From contig CATNEN010000037.1 of NCBI GenBank assembly GCA_950097015.1, forward strand, positions 1,911,501 to 1,975,500: a stretch of DNA of 64,000 nt, written 5' to 3'. Positions within the stretch are counted from its first letter, which is position 1. Each line of letters opens with the position of its first letter. Source of the DNA: Macrostomum hystrix (taxonomy: Eukaryota > Platyhelminthes > Macrostomidae). The notes below the pieces were generated by a model. It searched no databases. It had not been told where the DNA came from and saw only the letters and a program-made list of their open reading frames with translations. Of this stretch, positions 1 to 22,472 are shown piece after piece. Made by a program: the position numbers and the translations under genes.

Positions 1-97
1 CGTCGATGTTGACAAAGTTGTCCGCCTTGAAGGCGACACTCCTGTGAAGTTCTCATGCGATCGTCGACTGATTGCCGACAACTATAGAATCGTTTGA
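1..97 (+). CDS. C-terminal exon of a delta-COP (archain)-like protein, partial
   Basis: The window opens inside a reading frame of 31 codons (first complete codon at base 2) ending in TGA at 95-97. The peptide has the pattern V-x-V-x-K-V, then GDTPVKFS, then a short stretch and DNYRIV at the very end. This resembles the extreme C-terminus of coatomer delta (archain), which ends with a G-x-(S/T)PV(K/R)FS motif followed by a D-K-Y-E-I-L type terminus. Delta-COP is a subunit of the COPI coat for Golgi-to-ER vesicles. An AATAAA at 234-239 would serve as polyadenylation signal. The identification rests on a short remembered similarity; the upstream exons are outside the window, so another protein is possible. 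Confidence 0.55.
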   Translation, partial: VDVDKVVRLEGDTPVKFSCDRRLIADNYRIV

Positions 98-1257
98 TTC
101 TATGCTGCCTGTTTGGTTGCTAGTTTATTAGCTATGCTCTATTATAATATTGGGCACTATTTACTGAGATTTGTGTTTAAATATGAATTCCTGGGCATAA
201 TTAAAGCATACGAGTATATTGGCCTTTTTTACAAATAAATTTCAATTAGCAATAATATAAAAACACAATAATGTGCGTCAGTTTGTGAATGACTATGAAA
301 ACTAGTGTAATTTTGTGTTCGCTGTGTTTATTCTGCTTATTGGTGTCTGGCATCCCATCCTAACTAGCTAGGTGATCCATTTGCTTACTTCTTTTTGTCG
401 TTTGCTTTATTATAAAAAGCCTATTCGGATTTGATTGATTATAGATTCTAACTCGTCTGATTCAAATAGAAACCGACTGAAACAAAACAAAACACCATTT
501 TTTGGTCCTCAACTCTTAATATATGATACCCCTATCTGACAATAATGGTTTTATTTGGCTAATTCACTGAAAGAAATATATCAAATAAAATGGCATCAGC
601 CCTATAGCAACTCTTCGTTGCTAGCAAAACACCTGTCTGTTGCTGTATTAGCTAGGGCTAGCCAATTAACTATTGTTGTTCTTTCTTATCTGTTTACTGT
701 TCATTTAGGTCCATTTAGCCAAATAGATATTATGTGTACCTGTGAACATTTGAATGTCACTCAGCTGTGCAATGGGCACTAGCATTAACTAGGCTAGAAA
801 TTCGACTTGTTTTGGCGGCCTACACAGTCCACAGACTTAACGCCTGTACACAACCTTAAAAAAGCGGCGCTGTGCCACTGGCTTCAGCAGCCATGCTTTT
901 TGTTAATCAATGCATAGACCATATGCTCTACTTACATTAAGAAATGTAAGTAGTAGAATATATTAAATGAAATGTTTTGGTTTATTTTCGAGTTTTTGTA
1001 CAACACTGTAAAGGTCAGATTATTTAATAATTATACTACAAACCAAAACATTCAATTAGAATGTTAACCTGGGGATTGATGCTACGTATACTAGCATTGT
1101 AGCTCGTATAATTATAGTAAACAATTTTACCCATTGACTTTCCAAGAACCAATTATTGGAATGGGAAATTTCATAAGCGCTCGTTACTGTTGAAGATCAT
1201 GGCACTATAATGTTGCTTGATCAGCAGGTGTCATTGGCAAGCAAACGAGATGAAATC
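98..1257. other. 3' flank and intergenic DNA, no gene seen
   Basis: AT-rich DNA holding the probable 3' UTR and AATAAA of the upstream gene. Near 811-900 there is a degenerate match to the tail of SINE family A (TTGGCGGCCTA followed by an AGTCCA-like core). I see no supported coding exon; the short open frames here have no protein character. Confidence 0.5.
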
Positions 1258-1770
1258 CATACCTGGACTCTAGAGTCGATGTGTCATTTAGTACCTGGAC
1301 TGTAGAATTGAGCTGTCATTTAGTACCTGGACTGTAGAATTGAGCTGTCATTTAGTACCTGGATTGTAGAATTGAGCTGTCATTTAGTACCTGGATTGTA
1401 GAATTAAGCTGTCATTTAGTACCTGGATTGTAGAATTGAGCTGTCATTTAGTACCTGGATTGTAGAATTGAGCTGTCATTTAGTACCTGGATTGTAGAAT
1501 TGATCTGTCATTTAGTACCTGGACTGTAGAATTGAGCTGTCATTTAGTGCCTGGACTGTAGAATCGAGTTTTCATTTGGTACCTGGATTATAGAATTGAG
1601 CTGTCATTTGGTACCTGGATTATAGAATTGAGCTGTCATTTGGTACCTGGACTGTAGAATCGAGCTGTCATTTGGTACCTGGACTGTAGAATCGAGGTGT
1701 CATTCGGTACCTGGACTGAAGAATCGAGGTGTCATTCGGTACCTGGACTGTAGATTCGAGCTGTCACTTG
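1258..1770. repeat. Minisatellite, 32-bp unit, about 16 copies
   Basis: Direct head-to-tail repeat. Each unit starts TACCTGGACTGTAGAATTGA and continues GCTGTCATTTAG. Copies differ by scattered substitutions, with ACTGTAGAATT alternating with ATTGTAGAATT and, near the right end, ATTATAGAATT. Confidence 0.95.
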
Positions 1771-2816
1771 CACTACCAAATACTCTTATTAAAACTCGTG
1801 TTAATACTTACGTAGGTGCTGATTATTGGATTAGGTTTAATTGGACACGATAAAAGCAATAACAATGACGAAAGGCAGTTCAAGCTGCCCACTGTTCATA
1901 AATTCGTTCGAAAGTTTACTCTTTACACAGTAGTGTTTTGTCAAGGATTCGTAAATAATCAGAAGCAATAGGCTGGGAATAAAAAATCCGTGCCTTTTCA
2001 TGTTAATTACAAAGAAACGACTCAACTCGAGCACTAATGATTGTTACCGTCAAAAGTAAAGCCCAAGCTTTTTGTCAAATGTCAATTTTTTCAATGCAGT
2101 TATCAAGGACTACTTGAGAATTTTGCTAGAGAACAGTCGATGCTATCCGTCAATCGAATCTAATTGGCTATCCTATGTACACTGTTTCTATTTATAGCAA
2201 CCAAATGTACTAGGTCATGTAAATTGATACTATTTATAGACACACCATACAGAATTGCTAGCTCGTGGGTTTTAACTCCCATTTTAAAGAAAACCTCGGC
2301 AGTCGATTTAACAAGGTTTAAATCGCTGGTACAATGTTCTACTGATGCAAGTAGTCTTTGATTAAAAGCTATTTTTGATGAATGAACGGGCTAGAAAATG
2401 CAGAAACGTACTTTATTTTTTATTGTTAACAGCTATCAAAATCGAGGTGTAAAAATTGCAAAGGGCTTTAGGACAGATCACAAAAAATCGCGTTTACTAT
2501 TGTCATCCACAGAAAGTAATGTTCTCGTGTAAAGAAAGTAATGTTCTCAGAAGTTAATGCTCACAAACTGCTTAAAAAATAACGCTTCGTTTCACGTTAG
2601 TGAAGATGTGGAATTAAGTCTCGAATTGCTAAATCATCTCTTTGAATCTCACCGAGTATGCTGTACGACTTCGTCCAGTTTTAGAGACTCAAAAGCAATT
2701 AGAGGAATGAGTAATAGCACTGTCAAGTTTCGAACTCATGACCTTGTTTCGCAATTGCCAAATTCTATACAAGGCAATATTGACTTTGAAGGATTTCAAA
2801 GGGCTATAAAACAATG
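1771..2816. other. 3' flank of the K2P gene, no gene seen
   Basis: AT-rich spacer. A TTTATT at 2412-2417 is an AATAAA on the minus strand and could polyadenylate the channel transcript about 400 bases after its stop. Around 2184-2240 there are two copies of a motif (TTTCTATTTATAG, with CCAAATGTAC beside one) that also forms the arms of the inverted repeat at 3943-4046. Confidence 0.4.
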
Positions 2817-12911
<10,095 letters not shown>

Positions 12912-12964
12912 TTAAAAAAGTCTGCGAACTGTCAAAACGTTGCCATGGGAATGCGTGTTGGCCT

Positions 12965-13930
12965 TGATTCTGAATCCTGGAAAATGGGTGCATGTCTTCT
13001 CTCTCACCCCTGGATAATGGGTGCTGGTCTTCTCTCTGACCCCTGGATAATGGGTGCTGGTATTCTCTCTGACCCCTGGATAATGGGTGCTGGTATTCTC
13101 TCTGACCCCTGGATAATGGGTGCTGATCTTCTCTCTGACCCCTGGATAATGGGTGCTGGTCTTCTCTCTGACCCCTGGATAATGGGTGCTGATCTTCTCT
13201 CTGACCTCTGGATAATGGGTGCTGGTCTTCTCTCTGACCCCTGGATAATGGGTGCTGGTCTTCTCTCTGACCCCTGGATAATGGGTGCTGATCTTCTCTC
13301 TGACCCCTGGATAATGGGTGCTGGTCTTCTCTCTGACCCCTGGATAATGGGTGCTGGTCTTCTCTCTGACCCTGGATAATGGGTGCTGATCTTCTCTCTG
13401 ACCCCTGGATAATGGGTGCTGGTCTTCTCTCTGACCCCTGGATAATGGGTGCTGGTCTTCTCTCTGACCCCTGGAAAATGGGTGCTGGTCTTCTCTCTGA
13501 CCCCTGGATAATGGGTGTTGGTCTTCTTTCTGACCCCTGGATAATGGGTGCTGGTCTTCTCTCTGACCCCTGGATAATGGGTGCTGGTCTTCTCTCTGAC
13601 CCCTGGATAATGGGTGCTGGTCTTCTCTCTCACCCCTGGATAATGGGTGCTGGCCTTCTCTCTGACCCCTGGATAATGGGTGCTGGTCTTCTCTCTGACC
13701 CCTGGATAATGGGTGTTGGTCTTCTCTCTGACCCCTGGATAATGGGTGCTGGTCTTCTCTCTGACCCCTGGATAATGGGTGCTGGTCTTCTCTCTGACCT
13801 CTGGATAATGGGTGCTGGTCTTCTCTCTGACCTCTGGATAATGGGTGTTGGTCTTCTCTCTGACCCCTGGATAATGGGTGCTGGTCTTCTCTCTGACCCC
13901 TGGATAATGGATGCTGATCTTCTCTCCTTC
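12965..13930. repeat. Minisatellite, 33-bp unit, about 29 copies
   Basis: Unit consists of TGACCCCTGGATAATGGGTG followed by CTGGTCTTCTCTC. The period is a multiple of three and the unit lacks stops, so both strands stay open in places. It starts about 170 bases upstream of the K2P start codon, i.e. in its promoter or 5' UTR region. One single-base loss (CCC for CCCC) near 13370 splits the open frame. Confidence 0.96.
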
Positions 13931-15759
13931 ACCCCAAGATAAGCACTAAGATAAGATAAGGATACTTTACAACCATTAGGCCGCACGAGACAAGCCTAGT
14001 ATCGATATACAACTGATGAAACTCGTAATTACAAGAAAAAACTTTATCCTTCCGTAAAATATGTTCGCATACACGAACCGGAAAATTGTCTGGCTGTGAC
14101 TCTATATTAAAGAATAGGCAGTCAATAACCTTCTTAGATATAGTCCAATTCGGTCTTAGAAGTTCGTCCCACAAGTACATGAACACTAATCTAGCGGATT
14201 AGCAGTTTAATAATTGCTCTACATACGGAACTACGAACGGAAGTAATCGAATACCTGGGCAGCTCGAGGGCTTTTCAATTCTTTTAGGTATTTAAATGCG
14301 TCAGATTCTTTTCCTTTCAAAGCAGTTTTTCTGCTCTGCTGAACTTCTGTTAGCCAGATACAGGAGCAATCTCTATACTACAAACAGTTCTGTTTGAGTA
14401 TCTGCGTGAGTCGGAGGAGCTTCGTGGGGAGCAATTTTGATTTAAGGAATTCCGACCAGCCACAAACCATGAGCTGGTGCCTGAACAAATAGGAAGCATA
14501 AATTTCTGGCCCACCGAACTCAGCGGCGGAAATGAGCAGCGGCGGTTGAGGAGGAGCTTGCGACAGCTCCGCCCCGGACACCCCCCGAGCTGCCATTTGC
14601 TCCCATTTCGACTATATGGACTGGAAATCTTCTTCCCCTTTAAGGAGAAATAAGCATGAGGAAATATACATGGGGATTAACGGGCTGGTGGATTAACTGG
14701 CTAGGAATTGGAACTCGAGGTTTTAAGCCTTGTCGACGATCTTAAAATAGTAATCAACCGCCGAAGCCGAGGCAAGTGCTCCCCGCTAGCCCGACCCCCA
14801 CCTCACCACCCCCGCGAGGGTCATCAGTCAATTCTGGGAGACCCCAATTGAGTCCCGGCTCGACTTTTTTGGAAGGCCTCTCTTCTCTTTCCGGATTTTT
14901 AATCAACACGCCGCATCTTTCGCAATACTGCTCGGGCACCCAGTGGCGCAGTCATGAGCACTCCGGCATTCTCTTCTAAAAATTGCTGAGCTGCTTTGTT
15001 TCAACCAAAGCATTGTTGAGCATTGTTTACTTTTTCAGAAATCTGCTTTTGCTCGGGGGAACAATGGAATTCACTGGAGTGCTCTGATGCTCCGCTGAGT
15101 CCATACTTAAGACCACTTTTGCACCCTCATGCATTCATATTTCTCAGGCCTAATACTTAGTCAGCTAGTCATGCGAAAAAATAATTTTTTTTTTTTACCT
15201 CCAAAATCATTAGCTGCACGTGTGATATGTACATCGGCTACCAAAAAGTACATATTTGACCACTATATGAAGCTGCCGAATAAAGAAAACTGTGATCAGA
15301 AAATAGAGTAACTTGCCTGCCAAACTTCAAATGAAGTTTCTCTTCTCTTTGTCTTTAAAAGGTGTGACCAAATTGTAAACTCGGCCAGTTGATCGCCTTT
15401 TTTGTTATAATCTGGTAAACGTCAGCAAACGGAATTCAGCGAAAATGTCCACAATCGATACTTCTCAAGATTCCGCTAATCAGCGGAAGTTGCTGCTGAG
15501 GCGTTGGCTATCACTATGGAGTGAAACATCGATAATATTACGAGCTAAAAGGGAAATACATTCTGGCAGTCTCTGGTTTCTTGAGTTCATGTTCTGCCTG
15601 GATCTTTTTAGCAGCCATTTGCACGACATATCGATTCTAGGGCCGTTCTGATTGGCTGGAAGGAAGCCAACCAATGACAAATCATTTGGAATCAACCTCG
15701 CCAATATTTTATTTTCTTTCAGGAGAATGTGGTTTTGAAAGACAGACTCAAAATAATTC
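13931..15759. other. Spacer with no supported gene
   Basis: A minus-strand stretch at 14186-13960 reads like protein with AT-rich codons (about 75 residues, including YLWDELLRPNW) but has no recognised family, splice partner or intact context. A GC-rich minus-strand frame at 14596-14460 begins MAARGVSGAELSQAPPQPP and could be a stray exon; I could not connect it to anything. Confidence 0.3.
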
Positions 15760-16572
15760 CCAAGGATTCTATCTAGAATTCCAATAGATTCACTATAGAT
15801 ATCCCAAGGATTCTAGAATTCCAATAGATTCACTATAGATATCCCAAGGATTCTAGAATTCCAATAGATTCACTATAGATATCCCAAGGATTCTAGAATT
15901 CCAATAGATTCACTATAGATATCCCAAGGATTCTAGAATTCCAATAGATTCACTATAGATATCCCAAGGATTCTAGAATTCCAATAGATTCACTATAGAT
16001 ATCCCAAGGATGCTAGAATTCCAATAGATTCACTATAGATATCCCAAGGATTCTAGAATTCCAATAGATTCACTATAGATATCCCAAGGATTCTAGAATT
16101 CCAATAGATTCACTATAGATATCCCAAGGATTCTAGAATTCCAATAGATTCACTATAGATATCCCAAGGATTCTAGAATTCCAATAGATTCACTATAGAT
16201 ATCCCAAGAATTCTAGAATTCCAATAGATTCACTATAGATATCCCAAGGATTCTAGAATTCCAATAGATTCACTATAGATATCCCAAGGATGCTAGAATT
16301 CCAATAGATTCACTATAGATATCCCAAGGATTCTAGAATTCCAATAGATTCACTATAGATATCCCAAGGATTCTAGAATTCCAATAGATTCACTATAGAT
16401 ATCCCAAGGATGCTAGAATTCCAATAGATTCACTATAGATATCCCAAGGATTCTAGAATTCCAATAGATTCACTATAGGATATCCCAAGGATGCTAGAAT
16501 TCAAATAGATTCACTATAGATATCCCAAGGATGCTAGAATTCAAATAGATTCACTATAGATATCCCAAGGAT
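15760..16572. repeat. Minisatellite, 40-bp unit, about 20 copies
   Basis: Very homogeneous unit: CCAATAGATTCACTATAGAT plus ATCCCAAGGATTCTAGAATT. Contains the palindrome TTCTAGAA within a near-palindromic GGATTCTAGAATTCC. A few copies carry GGATGCTAG. The last unit runs directly into a SINE. Confidence 0.97.
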
Positions 16573-16573
16573 T

Positions 16574-16775
16574 GAAGGTCGGGGGTTCGATTCACGACTC
16601 CACTGGAACAATTTGAGAACTTTGAGTACTGGTGTGGTGTCCCCCAGTCCATGGAATGAAAGGCTGTACGCATTCTTCAGGTGCGCCACGCAATAGCTGC
16701 GGGCGGCTGTGCTGTCGACTGCACATCTATTAGAATTGTGCCCAATTGAGCACATTTAATCAATTATTTTTATTT
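16574..16775 (+). mobile_element. SINE family A, 5'-truncated copy
   Basis: Starts inside a tRNA-like head with a perfect-looking B box, GGGTTCGATTC, at 16583-16593. It continues through the family core (CCCCCAGTCCATGG, then GCGCCACGCAATAGCTGC) and ends in CCCAATTG followed by an A/T-rich tail. The core and tail match the copy at 35600-35777; the head matches the minus-strand copy at 56526-56680. Confidence 0.7.
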
Positions 16776-17123
16776 TTGTTTAATCTAAAAAATATACAGA
16801 ATTTAAACCGCACTCAAGTCCGATGCGAACTCGACTTTGCAGACCCTCGAGCCAACTTCCACATCCCCATCTCCAATGGGATCAGGGGTTCGGGCGTCTT
16901 CGCGAATTCCCATGCCCGGCCTGCTCATTGGGGGGAGGTGGGGAAGGGCGGAGGCTGACTGTAAAGTGGCTGGCAGCAGCAGCACGGCAGCTGTATGACA
17001 TGAGAATCATGACAGGATTCCGGGCAAGTCAAACCAGGCGCGTGCCAATTAGGAGGCGCCGGCTGTTGAAAAAGAACCTGATTTTCCAGTCCAGATCTTG
17101 CAGTCATTGTGCGCTGTTGACTC

Positions 17124-17124
<1 letters not shown>

Positions 17125-17165
<41 letters not shown>
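17125..17165. repeat. (CTG)n microsatellite
   Basis: About ten CTG triplets followed by GTGCTGCAG. No coding exon is supported around it. Confidence 0.9.
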
Positions 17166-17504
17166 CAGCTCAAGGGTGTAATTAAAGTACCGGAGCCGGA
17201 ATATCAGCCCAACTAGCGGGTTTTCTCCTCACCAAAAAACCTTATCTTTTCCCATTATTTCTGCTGCCCCAAATGCTAGCTCAAATTTCTCTTCACATTT
17301 TCCCCATAAAGCATATACTGTCTATTAGTGGTGTGTCGGTACCAAATCAGTCCTATGCGTAACTTGCATACCAGTCACACCAGCGGCGATCTGATTTTCC
17401 TGCCCCAACAACTGGTCTCACTGTCACGCCGACAGACGGGCTTGTATGCAAAATGAGCCGCAGTGCAGCTTATTAAGCACCTTCTCAATATCAGTGTCTC
17501 TCCC

Positions 17505-20240
17505 CTCGGTCTACTCGATTTGGTCACACCCTCAGTCTATTCTCCCTATCAGTCTACTCCCCCTCAGTCTACCCCCCTCAGTCTACTCTCATCCTCAGTC
17601 TACCCCTCAGTCTACTCTCAGCCTCAGTCTACTCTCACCCTCAGTCTACTCCCCGTCAGTCTACTCTCATCCTCAGTCTACCCCTCAGTCTACTCTCACC
17701 ATCAGTCTACTCTCACCCTCAGTCTACTCCCCCCAGTCTACTCTCTCTCAGTCTACTCTCATCCTCAGTCTACCCCTCAGTCTACTCTCAGCCTCAGTCT
17801 ACTCTCACCCTCAGTCTACTCTCCCTCAGTCTACTCTCATCCTCAGTCTACCCCTCAGTCTACTCTCACCATCAGTCTACTCTCACCCTCAGTCTACTCC
17901 CCCCAGTCTACTCTCTCTCAGTCTATTCTCATCCTCAGACTACCCTCCTCAGTCTACTTTTACCACCAGTCTACTCTACCCCTCAGTCTACTCTCATCCT
18001 CACTCTACGCCCCTCAATCTACTCTCACCCTCAGTCGATACTCTCATCCTCAGTCTATACTCTCACCCTCAGTCTACTCTCATCCTCAGTCTATACTCTC
18101 ACCCTCAGTCTATACTCTCATCCTCAGTCTATACTCTCCCCCTCAGTCTACTCTCATCCTCACTCTAGGCCCCTCAGTCTACTCTCACCCTCAGTCTATA
18201 CTCTCACCCTCAGTCTATACTCTCACCCTCAGTCTATACTCTCACCCTCAGTCTACCCTCTCAGTCTACTCTCACCCTCAGTCTACCCTCAGTCTACTCG
18301 CACCCTCAGTCTAATCTCATCATCAGACTACCCTCCTCAGTCTACTCTCACCCTCAGTCTACCCTCTCAGTCTACTCTCACCCTCAGTCTACCCTCAGTC
18401 TACTCGCACCCTCAGTCTAATCTCATCATCAGACTACCCTCCTCAGTCTACTCTTACCACCAGTCTACTCTCCCCCTCAGTCTACTCTCACCCTCCCTCT
18501 ACTCTCACCCTCAGTCTATTCTCTCCATCAGTCTACTCCACCTCAGTCTACTCCCCATAAGTCTACTCTCCCCCTCAGTCTACTCTCATCCTCACTCTAC
18601 CCCCCTCAGTCTACTCTCACCATCAGTCTACTCTCACCCTCAGTCTACTCTCATCCTCAGTCTACCCCCTCAGTCTACTCTCACCCTCAGTCTACTCTCA
18701 TCCTCAGTCTACTCTCATCCTCAGTCTACTCACATCCTCAGTCTACCCCCCCTCAGTCAACTCTCACCCTCAGTCTACTCTCATCCTCAGTCTACTCTCA
18801 CCCTCAGTCTACTCTCACCCTCAGTCTACCCTCAGTCTACTCGCACCCTCAGTCTAATCTCATCATCAGACTACCCTCCTCAGTCTACTCTTACCACCAG
18901 TCTACTCTCCCCCTCAGTCTACTCTCACCCTCCCTCTACTCTCACCCTCAGTCTATTCTCTCCATCAGTCTACTCCACCTCAGTCTACTCCCCATAAGTC
19001 TACTCTCCCCCTCAGTCTACTCTCATCCTCACTCTACCCCCCTCAGTCTACTCTCACCATCAGTCTACTCTCACCCTCAGTCTACTCTCATCCTCAGTCT
19101 ACCCCCTCAGTCTACTCTCACCCTCAGTCTACTCTCATCCTCAGTCTACCCCCTCAGTCTACTCTCACCCTCAGTCTACTCTCATCCTCAGTCTACTCTC
19201 ATCCTCAGTCTACTCACATCCTCAGTCTACCCCCCCTCAGTCAACTCTCACCCTCAGTCTACTCTCATCCTCAGTCTACTCTCACCCTCAGTCTACTCTC
19301 ATCCTCAGTCTACTCTCATCCTCAGTCTACTCTCATCCTCAGTCTACTCACATCCTCAGTCTACCCCCCTCAGTCAACTCTCACCCTCAGTCTACTCTCA
19401 TCCTCAGTCTACTCTCATCCTCACTCTAGGCCCCTCAGTCTACTCTCACCCTCAGTCTATACTCTCACCCTCAGTCTATACTCTCACCCTCAGTCTACCC
19501 TCTCAGTCTACTCTCACCCTCAGTCTACCCTCAGTCTACTCGCACCCTCAGTCTAATCTCATCATCAGACTACCCTCCTCAGTCTACTCTCACCCTCAGT
19601 CTACCCTCTCAGTCTACTCTCACCCTCAGTCTACCCTCAGTCTACTCGCACCCTCAGTCTAATCTCATCATCAGACTACCCTCCTCAGTCTACTCTTACC
19701 ACCAGTCTACTCTCCCCCTCAGTCTACTCTCACCCTCCCTCTACTCTCACCCTCAGTCTATTCTCTCCATCAGTCTACTCCACCTCAGTCTACTCCCCAT
19801 AAGTCTACTCTCCCCCTCAGTCTACTCTCATCCTCACTCTACCCCCCTCAGTCTACTCTCACCATCAGTCTACTCTCACCCTCAGTCTACTCTCATCCTC
19901 AGTCTACCCCCTCAGTCTACTCTCACCCTCAGTCTACTCTCATCCTCAGTCTACTCTCATCCTCAGTCTACTCACATCCTCAGTCTACCCCCCCTCAGTC
20001 AACTCTCACCCTCAGTCTACTCTCATCCTCAGTCTACTCTCACCCTCAGTCTACCCCCCTCAGTCTACTCTCACCATCAGTCTACTCCCCCTGCAGTCTA
20101 TCCCCTCAGTCTATTCTCATCCTCAGTCGATTCTCCCCCTAATTATACTCTCACACTTCGTCTATTCTCACCCTCAGTCTATCTCATCTCCATTCTAATC
20201 TACCTCAGTCTATTCGCATTCCCATGCTAGTCTTACCCTC
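17505..20240. repeat. 2.7-kb array of CCTCAGTCTACTCTCAC-type units
   Basis: Units of about 12-17 bases built on CCTCAGTCTACTCTCACC and CATCCTCAGTCTACTC. Longer blocks recur: a segment containing ACCACCAGTCTACTCTCCCC appears near 18445, 18890 and 19690, and GTCTACTCGCACCCTCAGTC near 18291, 18394, 18834, 19530 and 19639. The array has therefore grown by several-hundred-base duplications as well as unit slippage. Confidence 0.96.
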
Positions 20241-20779
20241 AGTTTATTTAAACCCTAAGGGTGAAAAAATGTAAGAAAAAATTTCCTTTTTTAGAATCTG
20301 TGCTCGTCATGAGTTTCTATTTTTCGGTGACACGATACGGGCTCGTAATAATGTAATAATATAATACGAGTATATACATAGCAAACTGAACACATTTTCG
20401 CCTCGATGCCCTTATGTTATTTCAATAAAAAAAGAAAAGAAATGCACATTATAAAGAACGTCAATAACTCGCTTAATTTTTTAGCAGTAGTACATTGTTT
20501 TCAGGAAAATTTTTACAGTTTCATGACCTATTCCATTGAGACTACTTAAAGTAAAAACCGAAGTCAGTCCTGAGAAAGATTAGAAAATAACAACAAAAAA
20601 TGTCGCGCAGATTTTGATACCTGAAGTTGAAAACAAATATAAATGCGAAAAAGCTTGATACAGTACTACGTGTTCTCTAACGCAAAATTAGTCACTTTAC
20701 TGCATACATTTATTCTTACAGAGCATTTTAATTACCAACAAGATACTCAGACTGTCCCATATCAACCAAACGCCAATCC
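20241..20779. other. AT-rich spacer, nothing seen
   Basis: AT-rich sequence between two arrays. I see no exon, RNA gene or element. Confidence 0.5.
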
Positions 20780-21215
20780 CGCAATCTACTGCATCTATCC
20801 AGAAAGCTACTGCATCTATCCAGAAAGCTACTGCATCTATCCCGCAAACTACTGCATCTATCCCTAAAGCTACTGCATCTAACCCAAAAGCTACTGCATC
20901 TATCCAGAAAGCTACTGCATCTATCCCGCAAACTACTGCATCTATCCCTAAAGCTACTGCATCTATCCCGCAAGCTACTGCATCTATCCCGCAAGCTACT
21001 GCATCTATCCCGCAAGCTACTGCATCTATGCTGCAAGCTACTGCATCTAACCCGAAAGCTACTGCATCTAACCCGAAAGCTACTGCATCTATCCAGAAAG
21101 CTACTGCATCTAACCCGAAAGCTACTGCATCTAACCCGAAAGCTACTGCATCTATCCAGAAAGCTACTGCATCTATCCAGAAAGCTACTGCATCTATCCC
21201 GCAAGCTAATACACC
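20780..21215. repeat. Minisatellite, 21-bp unit, about 21 copies
   Basis: Unit is GCTACTGCATCTATCCAGAA plus A, with variants CCCGCAA, CCCTAAA and ACCCGAAA at one end. It ends about 35 bases downstream of the stop codon of the minus-strand Tctex1-type gene, so it is probably part of that gene's 3' UTR or immediate 3' flank. Confidence 0.95.
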
Positions 21216-21249
21216 ATTCTCACAAATTGCTACATCCATCTCAAGCTCT

Positions 21250-22472
21250 TCAGCCGTGCAGCCAAAAGAAGTGGCAGGTAATCATGGCGCACACGGTGGC
21301 TCCCTGGCAGGTAGCGGCCCGTTCGAAGTCCCGCATGGTGCGTGCGGTCCGGCACACCTGATGGCAGCTGCTGGGGGGCTGTCCGGCCTCAATGAGCGTC
21401 ACCATGACAACGACCTTGAAGTGTCCTCCAGCCAGCTGGCGCAGAAGTTGTGCGGCCAGACGAACAGCCAGGCCGGAGCACGCAGCGGGCGCGTATTGTG
21501 TCACAGAGTCGAGCTCGCTTTGAACAATTTCAACGGCTCGGCGCCAACGGTCAGCGAAGCGAAGAGCTGCGGCTGTGGCCGCCGAGTCGGCTAGCAACCA
21601 GGACAGCTGCTGCTGCGGTGTGGACTGGACAAGGGGGAGCTGAACAAGGCTGTCAGAGTCGGAGTTGTCGCTGCAAGACAAATAGGAGGTTAATGCCTTG
21701 GAGGCTGCTCGCCTTCTAGCTCTGGATTCTTCAGTTATAGGCCACAGCTCGAAGGCGTCAACATTATCCGGGGTCTTTATTGGCGCTGGGACGATTGATG
21801 CTTCATCCTCCGGCAGGCTGGTAACGTCATCAGACTCGTCATCGTCATAGAATATTCTGAATTCGCTGTTAACATGGCCTACTTCACAAGTCGAAGCTTC
21901 GTCTACTGATTCTGCTGCTGTTGCTGTTAGTGGCGCCTCAACAGCTTCAGGTGTTGTTATTGTTATGGAGGGCAATCCAGGCGGTGCGACCCACCACGTT
22001 AGCGTCTGTCGATTGGACTCTTGATATTTTAGGAACTGTGGGGATTTGTGGGATTTTTAACAAACTTGATAATACTTAATTTACAAGCGGAACTTGGAGC
22101 CAGCACTAAATTTGAAAGTAGCCTTGTCTGGATCATTCAACACAATTGTTACAAAATGTTTGTAAGCTTGGCCATAAACAAGAGTACAGTATTACCATAG
22201 TCCCAGAATAAAGGGGGTCGTGTTTGCTAATCAATTATACTAAAAATGAAAAGTACATGTGTGTCAATTTACTTTCTATTATACTTATTTTTAACCCTAT
22301 TCCATAAAAGTAGCGCTCCATAACGCCTCACCTCGACTTCATCCTCCTCGCTGACCTCCCTGCCGAGACCTTCGTCGTCGGCTTCTCCTGGTTGCCAAGA
22401 GGTTGCGGAGGCGGCCGCTGTCACTTTGATCGACGGCAGCCCATGTGCAATGGATGCGGACTCGGCCTGCAT
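21250..22472 (-). CDS. Tctex1-domain (dynein light chain Tctex-type-like) protein, at least 2 exons
   Basis: Exons 22472-22332 (47 codons) and 22035-21250 (262 codons with TGA) join in phase 0 at GAG|GTGAGG and CCACAG|TTC, giving 308 residues. The last 110 or so residues have the Tctex1 layout: a helix with RWRRAVEIVQSELD, then LAVRLAAQLLRQLAGG, and the strand HFKVVVMVTLIEAGQ, which matches the KVVV-V-IGE-x-GQ signature. The end is FFWLHG where relatives have an FGVY-type end. Such proteins are dynein light chains or adaptors. The first 190 residues are acidic and low-complexity, as in the longer TCTEX1D/DYNLT2-4-like members. The ATG at 22472 is a choice; a CAG just after it could be an acceptor, so more 5' exons may exist. 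Confidence 0.7.

Noticed and set aside
14754-14939. Small minus-strand frame with a CERCG motif
   Set aside because: Only one Cys pair, no second zinc half, and no splice context; not enough to call a zinc-binding protein.
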